From contig JBAWXZ010000001.1 of NCBI GenBank assembly GCA_037143795.1, forward strand, positions 124,001-188,000: a stretch of 64,000 nucleotides of DNA, written 5' to 3'. Origin of the DNA: Firm-13 sp037143795 (GTDB lineage: Bacteria; Bacillota; Clostridia; Saccharofermentanales; Saccharofermentanaceae). Position numbers and translations under genes: made by a program. Below, in pieces: positions 24,720 through 32,535 of the stretch. The notes below the pieces were generated by a model. It was not told the origin of the DNA and made no database searches. It saw only the letters and a program-made list of their open reading frames with translations. The number at the start of each line of letters is the position of its first letter. The stretch's first letter is position 1.

Positions 24720-26205
24720 GCAGCGTCATTTTTCTGCTGACCAGGTTGTTCAATTTAAAAATTTGTGCCAGAAAGCCATGGATAAGGTTATGCAGCGTTC
24801 CTTTGTTGATAAACGTATGCAGAAGGCGAATATGGTTCTTTCAGCTACCGTCAATTTTGTCGGCGCGGAGTATATGCGCAAAGCTAACCGCGATTTTCGA
24901 AACGTCAACCAAATTACCGACGTGCTGACTTTTCCGCTTTTGGAGATGAAGCAGGGCAAACTGGCCGAAGCTGTTTCTGCTGCGGATGTGATTCCGCATG
25001 CAGACGGAATCAGTGAACTGCCGCTTGGCGAGATATTGATCTGCCTCGATAAAGCTTTTGAACAATCGCAGGCATACGGACATTCGATGGACCGTGAAGT
25101 AGCTTTTCTTGCTACCCATGCAGCCCTGCATTTACTGGGCTTTGACCATATTGACAAGACAGAGGAGAAAAGAATGATAACTGAACAGGACAAAGTCCTG
25201 AACGATCTTGGAATTACAAGGGAACCGGCCGCTGATGAAGCTGCCGCCCCGGCAGCTTCGCTGTATGAGTTGGACAAAAAAGAATTGGCGCATTCCGGCT
25301 TTGTTGCAATCATTGGACGGCCGAATGTCGGGAAATCAACACTGTTGAATCAAATTTCCGGAATGAAGCTGGCAATCGTATCTTCAAAACCGCAGACGAC
25401 AAGAAAAAATATACGCTCCGTCGTAAACGGGGATGATTCACAGATTGTCTTTGTTGACACACCCGGCATCCATCGCCCAAAATCCCAGCTTGCCGAATAT
25501 ATGGTAGACGTAGCTTTCCGTGCGGCTAAAGATGCGGACCTGATCCTGATGCTGGCAGATGCTACAAAAGGCAATCCTTCCTTTGTTGAAAGGGAGGCCT
25601 GCCTCAAAGCAAAGGAATCCAAACAGAAGGTTATTCTTGCGATCAATAAATCGGATGCGGTTGACAAAGAGTCCCTGCTTCCGATTATTCAGAAATTCTA
25701 TGATCTTTTTGCCTTCGAAGCAATCATACCCGTTTCGGCCCGTACGGGAGACGGTATTGAGGAATTGCTTAAAGAAATTATTATACGGCTTCCGGCAGGC
25801 CCGAGATTTTTCCCGATTGAAGAAATCACGGATCAGTCTGAGCGGGTTCTTGCCGCTGAACTGATACGCGAACAGATTCTTCACTATACCAATGAAGAAA
25901 TCCCGCACGGTACCGCCGTCGAAATAGAACTGTTTGACGAACGTCTGCGCGAAGGCGGTGAGGATGAATATGACAGGGATCTGATTCGGATCACCGCTTC
26001 GATTATCTGCGAAAAAACATCCCACCGGGTAATACTTCTTGGCAAAAACGGACAGATGATCAAACGGATCGGTACAAAGGCACGTGAAAACATCGAGAAA
26101 ATGTGCGGATGCAAAGTGTTTCTTGATCTTCATATCAAAGTACGTGCCGATTGGAAAAACAGACCTGTATTTCTGCAGGACCTTGGATACCGGAAGGAAG
26201 ATTGA
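24697..26205 (+). CDS. ybeY-era: Fused rRNA maturation RNase YbeY and GTPase Era
   Basis: A single 502-residue frame encodes two ribosome-assembly factors. Residues 1-173 are YbeY: TDVLTFP at 74-80, GEILIC at 111-116, and the zinc motif HAALHLLGFDH with His141, His145, His151. An alanine-rich linker spans about 174-198. Residues 199-502 are Era: G1 GRPNVGKS (207-214), DTPG (254-257), NKSD (317-320) and a C-terminal KH domain with GKNG. All catalytic residues are intact on both sides. In relatives dgkA and cdd separate the two genes. An AGAGGAGA ribosome binding site before ATG 25174 (Met160) could also start an Era-only product of 343 residues. The main start has AAAGGGTGA upstream. Confidence 0.95.
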   Translation: MILLFVNKQRHFSADQVVQFKNLCQKAMDKVMQRSFVDKRMQKANMVLSATVNFVGAEYMRKANRDFRNVNQITDVLTFPLLEMKQGKLAEAVSAADVIPHADGISELPLGEILICLDKAFEQSQAYGHSMDREVAFLATHAALHLLGFDHIDKTEEKRMITEQDKVLNDLGITREPAADEAAAPAASLYELDKKELAHSGFVAIIGRPNVGKSTLLNQISGMKLAIVSSKPQTTRKNIRSVVNGDDSQIVFVDTPGIHRPKSQLAEYMVDVAFRAAKDADLILMLADATKGNPSFVEREACLKAKESKQKVILAINKSDAVDKESLLPIIQKFYDLFAFEAIIPVSARTGDGIEELLKEIIIRLPAGPRFFPIEEITDQSERVLAAELIREQILHYTNEEIPHGTAVEIELFDERLREGGEDEYDRDLIRITASIICEKTSHRVILLGKNGQMIKRIGTKARENIEKMCGCKVFLDLHIKVRADWKNRPVFLQDLGYRKED

Positions 26206-26210
26206 CCGAT

Positions 26211-26987
26211 ATGTCCTTTCTATCTGTCCGGGGACTGATTATCAGATCTGTCCTATATAAAGAATCGGATCGTATGATCAGCATTCTGACGCAGGATAAA
26301 GGCGTAGTATCTGCCTGCGCGTCGGGAGCCGCCAAAGCTTCCAGTCCGTTCTCCTATTCTACACAGCCTCTGATGCTCTGTGACTTCGTGCTGTCAAAGA
26401 CACGGGATTATTATTATCTCCGTGATGCGGAGATAATAGAGACCTTCCAGGCGGTCCAGGAAGATATAGAGCGCCTGACAGCTTCCGCACACCTGCTGGA
26501 AATTACAGCGGATGTGTGCGTTGATCTTGAATCCTGCAAAGCCATATACCCGCTTCTTATGTATGCGCTGTATGCACTTACTAAAAAAGAGAAGGATTAT
26601 CGACTTATTGTTAGTGTTTTTGAATGGAAAGTTCCTGATTTGCTTGGGTTTTGTTCCGACTTAAGCGTGTGTTCCTGCGGGGAAAGCAATTCCAGGGAGT
26701 ACGGCGCTTTTTCGTTCTCCCATTGCCGGCTGTTCTGCAGAAAATCCACTTGCCTGAATAAAGCCGGAAATTATCAGTTATTGTCACCCGGCTGTGTTGA
26801 TGCGCTTGTATATATTTATACGGCACAAATCAGCAAACTGTTTTCTTTTACAGTAACTCCCAAAATCCTTGATGAAATGTCACGGATAACACGGCGGTAT
26901 TTAAGCGACCGCCTTGAAAAAAAATATGCGCGTATGGATCTTCTTCTTGATCAGCCTACCTGGAATCCGAAGGAGATAATCGAATAA
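26211..26987 (+). CDS. recO: DNA repair protein RecO
   Basis: RecO helps load RecA on SSB-coated DNA with RecR. A 258-residue protein: an N-terminal OB fold (VRGLIIRSVLYKESDRMISILTQDKG, about 5-80), a helical middle, and a zinc finger with cysteines in CSCGESN and CRKSTC. The start ATG 26211 lies five bases after the ybeY-era stop; a longer frame starting at 26151 is only the era 3' end. The order era-recO is conserved in Firmicutes. The stop codon sits inside a hairpin shared with the convergent helicase gene. Confidence 0.93.
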   Translation: MSFLSVRGLIIRSVLYKESDRMISILTQDKGVVSACASGAAKASSPFSYSTQPLMLCDFVLSKTRDYYYLRDAEIIETFQAVQEDIERLTASAHLLEITADVCVDLESCKAIYPLLMYALYALTKKEKDYRLIVSVFEWKVPDLLGFCSDLSVCSCGESNSREYGAFSFSHCRLFCRKSTCLNKAGNYQLLSPGCVDALVYIYTAQISKLFSFTVTPKILDEMSRITRRYLSDRLEKKYARMDLLLDQPTWNPKEIIE

Positions 26988-27000
26988 TTCCGATTATCTC
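26973..27000. terminator. Shared hairpin over convergent recO and helicase stops
   Basis: A perfect 10-base inverted repeat (GAGATAATCG at 26973-26982, CGATTATCTC at 26991-27000) with an eight-base loop contains both stop codons. Neither side has a U-run, so it may be a weak bidirectional terminator or an mRNA 3' end stabiliser. Confidence 0.45.
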
Positions 27001-29483
27001 ATGATTTCTTCCGCAAAATCATCCGGATCATCCAGTGTAAACGGATGCCAGTTCTCCGGGAAAAGCATGTGGTATTCCGGTTTCTCATATCGTTCGTCCA
27101 TCAGAAGTACAAAACCTGTATCCTCTTCGTTGCGGATAACACGGCCAGCCGCCTGCAGAACCTTTTCCCAGCCCGGAAAGCGATACGCAAATGCAAACCC
27201 CTCGCCGAATTTGTCCTGGAAATACTGGCGCATGATCTCCCTTTGCGGACAAAGAAGAGGCAGGCCGACACCTACTATCATAACGCCTGAAAGACGCTCG
27301 CCGACCAGATCAATGCCTTCTCCGAAATGACCGCCCAGAACTGCAAATGCATACAGGGTACGATTTCCGAATTCTTCAAAGCGGTCAAGAAAGACTGCTT
27401 TTTGTTTGCGGTTCATGGAAGGAGTCTGAATCAGAAAATCAACATTGTCGATCCCATCCGCACGAAGCCGGCTGCGAACGGCATCTGAGAGCATACGCAA
27501 ATATTCAAAGGACGGCAGGTAGATCATATAGTTGCCGATTTTCCCCTGTGTCACCGACAGTATTGCATCCGTAACCTTATTCACACTGAAATGCCGTTCC
27601 TGATATGTCGTCTTAATCGTTTTAAGAATACCGACAGAAAGATTTTCGGGCGGAAAAGGACTGGAAAGAGTGAGCGTGTTGGCATCCGCTGCGTTTTTCT
27701 CGCCCAGAAGCATTGTTGTATAGTAATACGTAGGGGAAAGAGTCGCTGAAAAGAATACTGTCGCATGATGATCCGTAATCGACTGGTGAATTTTAGCCGA
27801 TGCGTCAAGACAGGCAAGATTGAGTATCATTTCCGTATCAATTCCGGCGGATGTATTTCCGGTTATGACTTCGGCGGTGACTACATAAGCATCGTCAAAA
27901 TAGAGTTCCAGGACAGTTAAAAAAAATCGCGCGTCAAAGAAGAAATCCAGGACGTTTTTCCGGATGGGTCCGGGCGGCAGAGCATCAAGAACCGGCCTTA
28001 CATAGTAGCAGAATTTCCAGAGCATTTTATATAGTGTCCGTGGAACGGAACGCACTGCACGGAACGAGGGAGCAACCATGACATCTTTTGCAGGCATATC
28101 ATGCTCGACAAGACTGAAGCCGTCTTCATCGCGTACGATGCTGTCCGTCAGAATCCGGAAGTACGACATAATATCAGCCATGTAGCCGTCGACACGGGCG
28201 TCCATGCCGTGTAATGCTTTCAGGCAGCTGCTGATAGTGCTTTTCATAATAGCGGATGAATACATATCCCTTGACCGGTCCACCAGGTTGTGTGCCTCAT
28301 CAACAAGAAGAACATGGTGCAGCTCAGGCTGATTAAAGTATCTTTCCAGTTTAACGCGCGGATTAAAAGCATGGTTATAGTCACCTATGATTACATCACA
28401 GTAAAGTGAAATATCCAGCATAAGTTCGTGGGGGCACAGGGAATGCTTTTTGGCTGTCAGCAGAACCGATTCGGGTGTGATTTCAAATTGTATGAGCAGT
28501 TCGGATATTGCTTTTGGCAGCCGTTTATAATAATCCGCAGCAAAGGCACACTGCCTCGGCTCGCAGTAGATTTCCGGACATGGACAGAGGCTTTCTTTGG
28601 CCTGAAGTGTAATGGATCGTAAAATGAGGCCATTTTCCCTCAGATCATAAAGTGCTTTCTGCGCTACCACACGCGTTGCCGTTTTGGCTGTAAGATAGAA
28701 AATCCGGTCGCATTTGCCATGTCCAAGGCTCTTGATAGCAGGGAAGAGCGTGGAAATTGTTTTGCCGATGCCTGTAGGCGCTTCAACAAAGAGTGTGGAC
28801 CTGTGTGAGATGGCAGAGATGACTTCCTGCATGAATACTTTCTGACCGGGCCGCAAGCCGCTGTATGGAAATGTCATGGCAAGTATCGAGGCATCCCTGT
28901 TCTTTTGATATTTAACGAGATTTCTGGCGAATGAAATATAGGAATTACATGTCTTTTGAAAAAAATCAGCTGCTTCACTCCTGACAATCCACTTTTTTTC
29001 TTCGACAAATGAAAGCGTCTCAATAGAAACATATCGAAGCGACACGAAAATGCCGTTAATATCCCGGAATAATTCAAAATACATGTGGGCATACATCATG
29101 GCCTGAGCCCAATGGACAGGCTGCAAAATCTCTGATATTTCCGTGAAAATTCCGGCACATGACTTGATTTCGATAAGGGTAATTTCCTCACCCCCGGCTG
29201 GAAGCTCAATATGAAGTACACAATCAGCACGTCCGCGGACAGCAAGAATGATGTCTCCTGCCGGCAGCTCGCAGGACAGGGATATTTCGGTATCAACGAA
29301 GGCCGGCTGATATTGATTCTTCAAATCGGAAAAAACACGGTTATGAAGTCTGGTGCCTTCCACGCCCGAGATTCCGGAAAAAGAAAGGGAAGAGAGGCCT
29401 CCTGTACGGTGGACATGCTCCGCAAGCGCCCTGACTGAGATTTCATAACGGGAAATATCATGCATTTCTTCCGTGTTCGTCAT
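26994..29483 (-). CDS. DinG/XPD-like ATP-dependent DNA helicase with N-terminal PD-(D/E)XK nuclease domain
   Basis: A superfamily 2 iron-sulfur helicase of 829 residues. The N-terminal about 150 residues look like a Cas4/RecB-type nuclease: GRADCV (Asp87) and IEIKS (Glu105, Lys107), with QAMMYAH as the trailing helix. The helicase has Walker A PTGIGKT (236-242), cysteines 300, 302, 307, 312 and possibly 350 for an Fe-S cluster, DEAH at 395-398, and the C-terminal motifs GGHFGEGIDL and QAAGRVIRNEED. It lies alone on the minus strand; a tRNA-Leu terminator lies just upstream of its start. It is probably a DNA repair or structure-resolving enzyme; substrate is unknown. Confidence 0.85.
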   Translation of the reverse strand: MTNTEEMHDISRYEISVRALAEHVHRTGGLSSLSFSGISGVEGTRLHNRVFSDLKNQYQPAFVDTEISLSCELPAGDIILAVRGRADCVLHIELPAGGEEITLIEIKSCAGIFTEISEILQPVHWAQAMMYAHMYFELFRDINGIFVSLRYVSIETLSFVEEKKWIVRSEAADFFQKTCNSYISFARNLVKYQKNRDASILAMTFPYSGLRPGQKVFMQEVISAISHRSTLFVEAPTGIGKTISTLFPAIKSLGHGKCDRIFYLTAKTATRVVAQKALYDLRENGLILRSITLQAKESLCPCPEIYCEPRQCAFAADYYKRLPKAISELLIQFEITPESVLLTAKKHSLCPHELMLDISLYCDVIIGDYNHAFNPRVKLERYFNQPELHHVLLVDEAHNLVDRSRDMYSSAIMKSTISSCLKALHGMDARVDGYMADIMSYFRILTDSIVRDEDGFSLVEHDMPAKDVMVAPSFRAVRSVPRTLYKMLWKFCYYVRPVLDALPPGPIRKNVLDFFFDARFFLTVLELYFDDAYVVTAEVITGNTSAGIDTEMILNLACLDASAKIHQSITDHHATVFFSATLSPTYYYTTMLLGEKNAADANTLTLSSPFPPENLSVGILKTIKTTYQERHFSVNKVTDAILSVTQGKIGNYMIYLPSFEYLRMLSDAVRSRLRADGIDNVDFLIQTPSMNRKQKAVFLDRFEEFGNRTLYAFAVLGGHFGEGIDLVGERLSGVMIVGVGLPLLCPQREIMRQYFQDKFGEGFAFAYRFPGWEKVLQAAGRVIRNEEDTGFVLLMDERYEKPEYHMLFPENWHPFTLDDPDDFAEEIMR

Positions 29484-29503
29484 ATTATCGCCCCGATTCT
29501 ATG

Positions 29504-29540
29504 CAAAAAGCCTCTGATGGAAATATCCGTCAGAGGCTGA
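29504..29540 (-). terminator. Terminator of tRNA-Leu(CAG)
   Basis: On the minus strand an 8-base stem GCCTCTGA/TCAGAGGC (29510-29517 with 29530-29537) is followed by a run of five T (complement of 29505-29509). It lies eight bases past the tRNA end. Confidence 0.85.
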
Positions 29541-29544
29541 TGCT

Positions 29545-29631
29545 TGGTGCGGAAAACAGGACTTGAACCTGCACGATCTTGCAATCACTAGCACCTGAAG
29601 CTAGCGCGTCTGCCAATTCCGCCATTCCCGC
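29545..29631 (-). tRNA. tRNA-Leu (anticodon CAG)
   Basis: An 87-base class II tRNA with encoded CCA. The acceptor GCGGGAA pairs with TTTCCGC (one G-U); the anticodon stem CTAGC/GCTAG encloses loop TTCAGGT, giving anticodon CAG for CUG codons. The long variable arm (GTGATTGCAAGATCGTG region) and the T-arm loop GGTTCAAGTCC are normal for leucine. Confidence 0.96.
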
Positions 29632-29642
29632 GAACAGATGTA

Positions 29643-29671
29643 ATAATACAGGATGATAGTGGAAAAAGCAA
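29643..29671 (-). promoter_or_regulatory. Promoter of tRNA-Leu(CAG)
   Basis: On the minus strand TTGCTT (29666-29671) and TATTAT (29643-29648) are 17 bases apart, about 12 bases before the tRNA 5' end. Confidence 0.6.
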
Positions 29672-29724
29672 GTATGAAACATGTTAAAATAGTTCATATA
29701 TTTGAACAGAAGGAGAATGAAGTC

Positions 29725-30438
29725 TTGAAGGATAGAAAAGCTGCCGATATGGAACTGGATATATCCCAAAGACACAGGAAAATTGCCGGTGCTGTTTCCA
29801 TTTTCGTTTTTATTTTGTTTTCGATTGCTGTTTTCTATTTTATTGGAAGACCCATGCTGACTTTTGTCTCGGAACCGGAAAAATTCAGGCTCTGGGTTTA
29901 CGAAAAAGGTTTTCTGGGCAAACTGGCATTTGTTGGCATGATGGCTTTGCAGGTGGTAATTGCGATAATACCCGGTGAACCCCTGGAGATAGGTGCGGGA
30001 TATGCGTTTGGAATATGGGAGGGAACGCTTCTTAGCCTTCTCGGACAGGTAATCGGAAGCATCGTTGTGTTTCTATTTGTCAAATATATTGGAATCCGGG
30101 CGGTAGAGGCATTTTTCCCGAAAGAGAAAATTCAGTCGCTTAAATTCCTGAAGCACCATAAACAACTGAATTTACTGGTATTTATACTTTTTTTCATACC
30201 CGGTACTCCCAAGGACATACTGACATACTTTGTCGGACTTACCCCTATGAATCTTATGACCTTTCTTGTGATAACATTTTTTGCACGCATTCCATCCGTT
30301 ATTACATCAACCATCGGAGGGGATGCGATCGGACTTCAAAATTATCAATTCGCAATTGTTGTTTTTGCAATAACCCTGCTGATAAGCTTAATTGGAATTC
30401 TGGTTTATCGAAAAATTACCAAACGGCACGAAAAATGA
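29725..30438 (+). CDS. TVP38/TMEM64 (VTT domain) family membrane protein
   Basis: A 237-residue polytopic membrane protein of the DedA-like VTT superfamily, whose members act in lipid scrambling or undecaprenyl-phosphate recycling in some bacteria; the exact role here is unknown. Five to six hydrophobic segments are visible. The family core is the reentrant region with IPGEPLEIGAGYAFG and, later, FFIPGTPKDILTYFVGLT and ARIPSVITSTIGGDA. The start taken is TTG 29725, nine bases after AGAAGGAG at 29708-29715; ATG 29749 is also possible. murD follows after 42 bases. Confidence 0.85.
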   Translation: MKDRKAADMELDISQRHRKIAGAVSIFVFILFSIAVFYFIGRPMLTFVSEPEKFRLWVYEKGFLGKLAFVGMMALQVVIAIIPGEPLEIGAGYAFGIWEGTLLSLLGQVIGSIVVFLFVKYIGIRAVEAFFPKEKIQSLKFLKHHKQLNLLVFILFFIPGTPKDILTYFVGLTPMNLMTFLVITFFARIPSVITSTIGGDAIGLQNYQFAIVVFAITLLISLIGILVYRKITKRHEK

Positions 30439-30480
30439 TACAATGAAACCGTTAAATTAAAATAATCGAGGGATATCAAT

Positions 30481-31923
30481 ATGCAAAATAGCCGTAAAGT
30501 TTCTGAATTTCACAAATATATTTCAGGTCGTCGGGTTGCCGTTCTTGGAGTCGGTATTTCCAACAGGCCGCTTATCCGATATATACATTCACTGGGTGCC
30601 GTCATTACAGCCTTTGATACACTCCCGGAAAACGATCCGGTTCTTCAAAAAACACGATATGCCTTTGAAGAAGAAGGAATAATTCTTCAATGGTCCTGCG
30701 GCAGCAACTACCTTTCCTCACTTGCAGACGGAGCTTTTGACCTGATATTCAGAACTCCCAAAATGCGTCCTGATGTTCCTGAGATTAAAGCGGCTGTGTC
30801 CAGAGGCTCTATTCTTACTTCTGAGATGGAAGTCTTTATGGAGCTGTGTCCCGCGCGCATATTTGGTATAACAGGCAGCGACGGGAAGACGACAACAACA
30901 ACACTTCTGTCACTTATTCTCAAAGAGGCAGGTTATACAGTATATGTAGGCGGGAATATCGGTACGCCTCTGCTTGACCAGATAGATAAAATCAAGGATA
31001 CGGATATGGTTGTTCTCGAACTTTCGTCTTTTCAGCTCCTGACAATGCACAAAAGCGCCGATGTGGCTGTTGTTACGAACATTACCCCTAATCATCTTGA
31101 CTTTCACCTGGATTATCAGGAGTACATTGATTCCAAAAAGAATATTTTCACGAACCAGTCGTTTTCCGGACGGCTGGTATTGAATGGCGAGAATGATATC
31201 ACGCGTGATATGGCAGTTTCTGCACGCGGAAAAGTGTCCTATTTCACATGGGACCCTCATAAACCGCTTAATGACGCTTCTTCTGCACTATTTGACCATG
31301 CATTTGTTAAGGATGGAATTCTCATGTATGCGTCAGCAGGAATTGAACACAAAATCGTAGCAACTAACGACATTGTTATCCCGGGCGACCACAATGTCGA
31401 GAATTATATGGCGGCTGTCTGCGCCGCGATGCCGTTTGTCAGAACGTATGATATAGCTACCGTAGCGAAATCTTTCGGAGGAGTTGAACATAGAATTGAG
31501 CTGGTCCGCACTGTGGATGGCGTCCGCTATTTTAACAGTTCCATTGATACCAGCCCCAATCGCACGATCAACACAATGAAGGCACTCCAAAGCCGCGGGG
31601 AACATGGAGTACTAATAGCCGGCGGAGCGGATAAACAATGCGATTACACAGGTCTTGGAAAGGCTATTCTGGCGGTATGTGACCGTATAATACTGTGTGG
31701 GAGCAATGCTTCCCTGATTCGCGAAGCCCTCATAAAAGAGTGTGACGGAATTCCTTACTCTGTCATTGAGGTCCAGGAATATTCAGATGCCCTCCAAAAA
31801 GCAAAAGAACTGGCTGTTCCGGGCGAGGTTGTCATTTTATCTCCTGTCGGAACAAGTTATGACCGGTTCCGTCATTTTGAAGAACGCGGAAATCTGTTTA
31901 AAAAACTCGTTGCAGAATTATGA
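30481..31923 (+). CDS. murD: UDP-N-acetylmuramoyl-L-alanine--D-glutamate ligase
   Basis: The cytoplasmic Mur ligase that adds D-glutamate to UDP-MurNAc-L-Ala during peptidoglycan synthesis. The N-terminal Rossmann-like substrate domain has VLGVGISNRPLI; the ATP loop TGSDGKTTTT is at residues 131-140; LELSSFQL, NITPNHLDFH and GVEHRIELV are central-domain motifs; the C-terminal domain has GGADKQCDYTGLG and LSPVGTSYDRFRHFEERG. Length 480 is slightly above average. A GAGGGA site precedes ATG 30481. It stands apart from any mra/division cluster, which is less usual. Confidence 0.95.
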   Translation: MQNSRKVSEFHKYISGRRVAVLGVGISNRPLIRYIHSLGAVITAFDTLPENDPVLQKTRYAFEEEGIILQWSCGSNYLSSLADGAFDLIFRTPKMRPDVPEIKAAVSRGSILTSEMEVFMELCPARIFGITGSDGKTTTTTLLSLILKEAGYTVYVGGNIGTPLLDQIDKIKDTDMVVLELSSFQLLTMHKSADVAVVTNITPNHLDFHLDYQEYIDSKKNIFTNQSFSGRLVLNGENDITRDMAVSARGKVSYFTWDPHKPLNDASSALFDHAFVKDGILMYASAGIEHKIVATNDIVIPGDHNVENYMAAVCAAMPFVRTYDIATVAKSFGGVEHRIELVRTVDGVRYFNSSIDTSPNRTINTMKALQSRGEHGVLIAGGADKQCDYTGLGKAILAVCDRIILCGSNASLIREALIKECDGIPYSVIEVQEYSDALQKAKELAVPGEVVILSPVGTSYDRFRHFEERGNLFKKLVAEL

Positions 31924-32144
31924 AGCAAAAATAAAGTTTTCTAATGAAAAAAAACACTAAACAAACAATACACAATATTAAGTGAAGCGACATTATGTTG
32001 AAGAAAGCCGGAGTGACCTGAAAGCCATATTGAAAATCCTTCTTGACTAAACAGATTATCCTATGTTATGTTTGTCTTGTTATATAGCAGTAAATTGTAA
32101 CTGCATAATAGCATGTACCTTGGAAATACAACTGAACATAAACA
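31924..32144 (+). other. Intergenic region between murD and the leuA leader
   Basis: About 220 AT-rich bases with no convincing gene. A TTGACT at 32043-32048 with an extended TG.TATGTT at 32064-32072 is the best promoter candidate for the leuA leader that follows. No terminator is obvious after murD. Confidence 0.35.
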
Positions 32145-32435
32145 CATTGAAGAGGAATAGTAAGATAGTCTGATCGCTGCAGAGAGATGCTGGTTGGTGC
32201 GAAGCATAGCGAATCATCTGTCCGAACTGGCCTTGGAGTGCGCTCGTTGAAAACATATTTAATTATTTTACATATGTGAGTAGAAGGAGTCGGATGCCGA
32301 CCGTTATTTTGGCAGAATATCAGGATCGTATCCTCGTATTCGATTTAAGGGCATCCGCATTTGCGGATGAAGCAGAGTGGTACCGCGGAAGTTTACCTTT
32401 CGTCTCTAGAAATAGGAGACGGGAGGTTTTTTTAT
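32145..32435 (+). promoter_or_regulatory. T-box riboswitch (leucine) controlling leuA
   Basis: A T-box leader that senses uncharged tRNA-Leu. Stem I features are AGTAAG near 32159-32164, GCAGAGAG (32178-32185) and GGTTGGTGCGA (32192-32202). The likely specifier codon is CTC (Leu) at 32243-32245, followed by GTTGAAA. A CATCCGCA/TGCGGATG stem (32352-32369) is stem III. The T-box AGAGTGGTACCGCGG is at 32374-32388. The competing terminator stem runs 32396-32406 with 32416-32426, then seven T at 32427-32433. When tRNA-Leu is uncharged, its CCA end should pair with the TGGT bulge and prevent termination. Confidence 0.93.
32396..32433 (+). terminator. Regulated terminator of the leuA T-box
   Basis: An 11-base stem (CCTTTCGTCTC with GAGACGGGAGG, including G-U pairs) with a nine-base loop and seven T. 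It is the attenuator of the T-box leader. Confidence 0.88.
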
Positions 32436-32535
32436 GCTCGAAAATTTATCATAGACAAATAGAAGGGCAGGGAAGAGGTTTCCTTGATCTGCCATACACA
32501 AAGGAATATTGCGAGCATTTAAAGGAGGAAATTTT

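Noticed and set aside
25438..26133. A 231-codon minus-strand frame opposite Era
   Set aside because: Antisense to conserved Era motifs, with no ribosome binding site.
29632..29645. Second LexA box (CGAACAGATG) next to tRNA-Leu(CAG)
   Set aside because: Only the left half matches; no GTTCG partner, and it overlaps the tRNA promoter start region.
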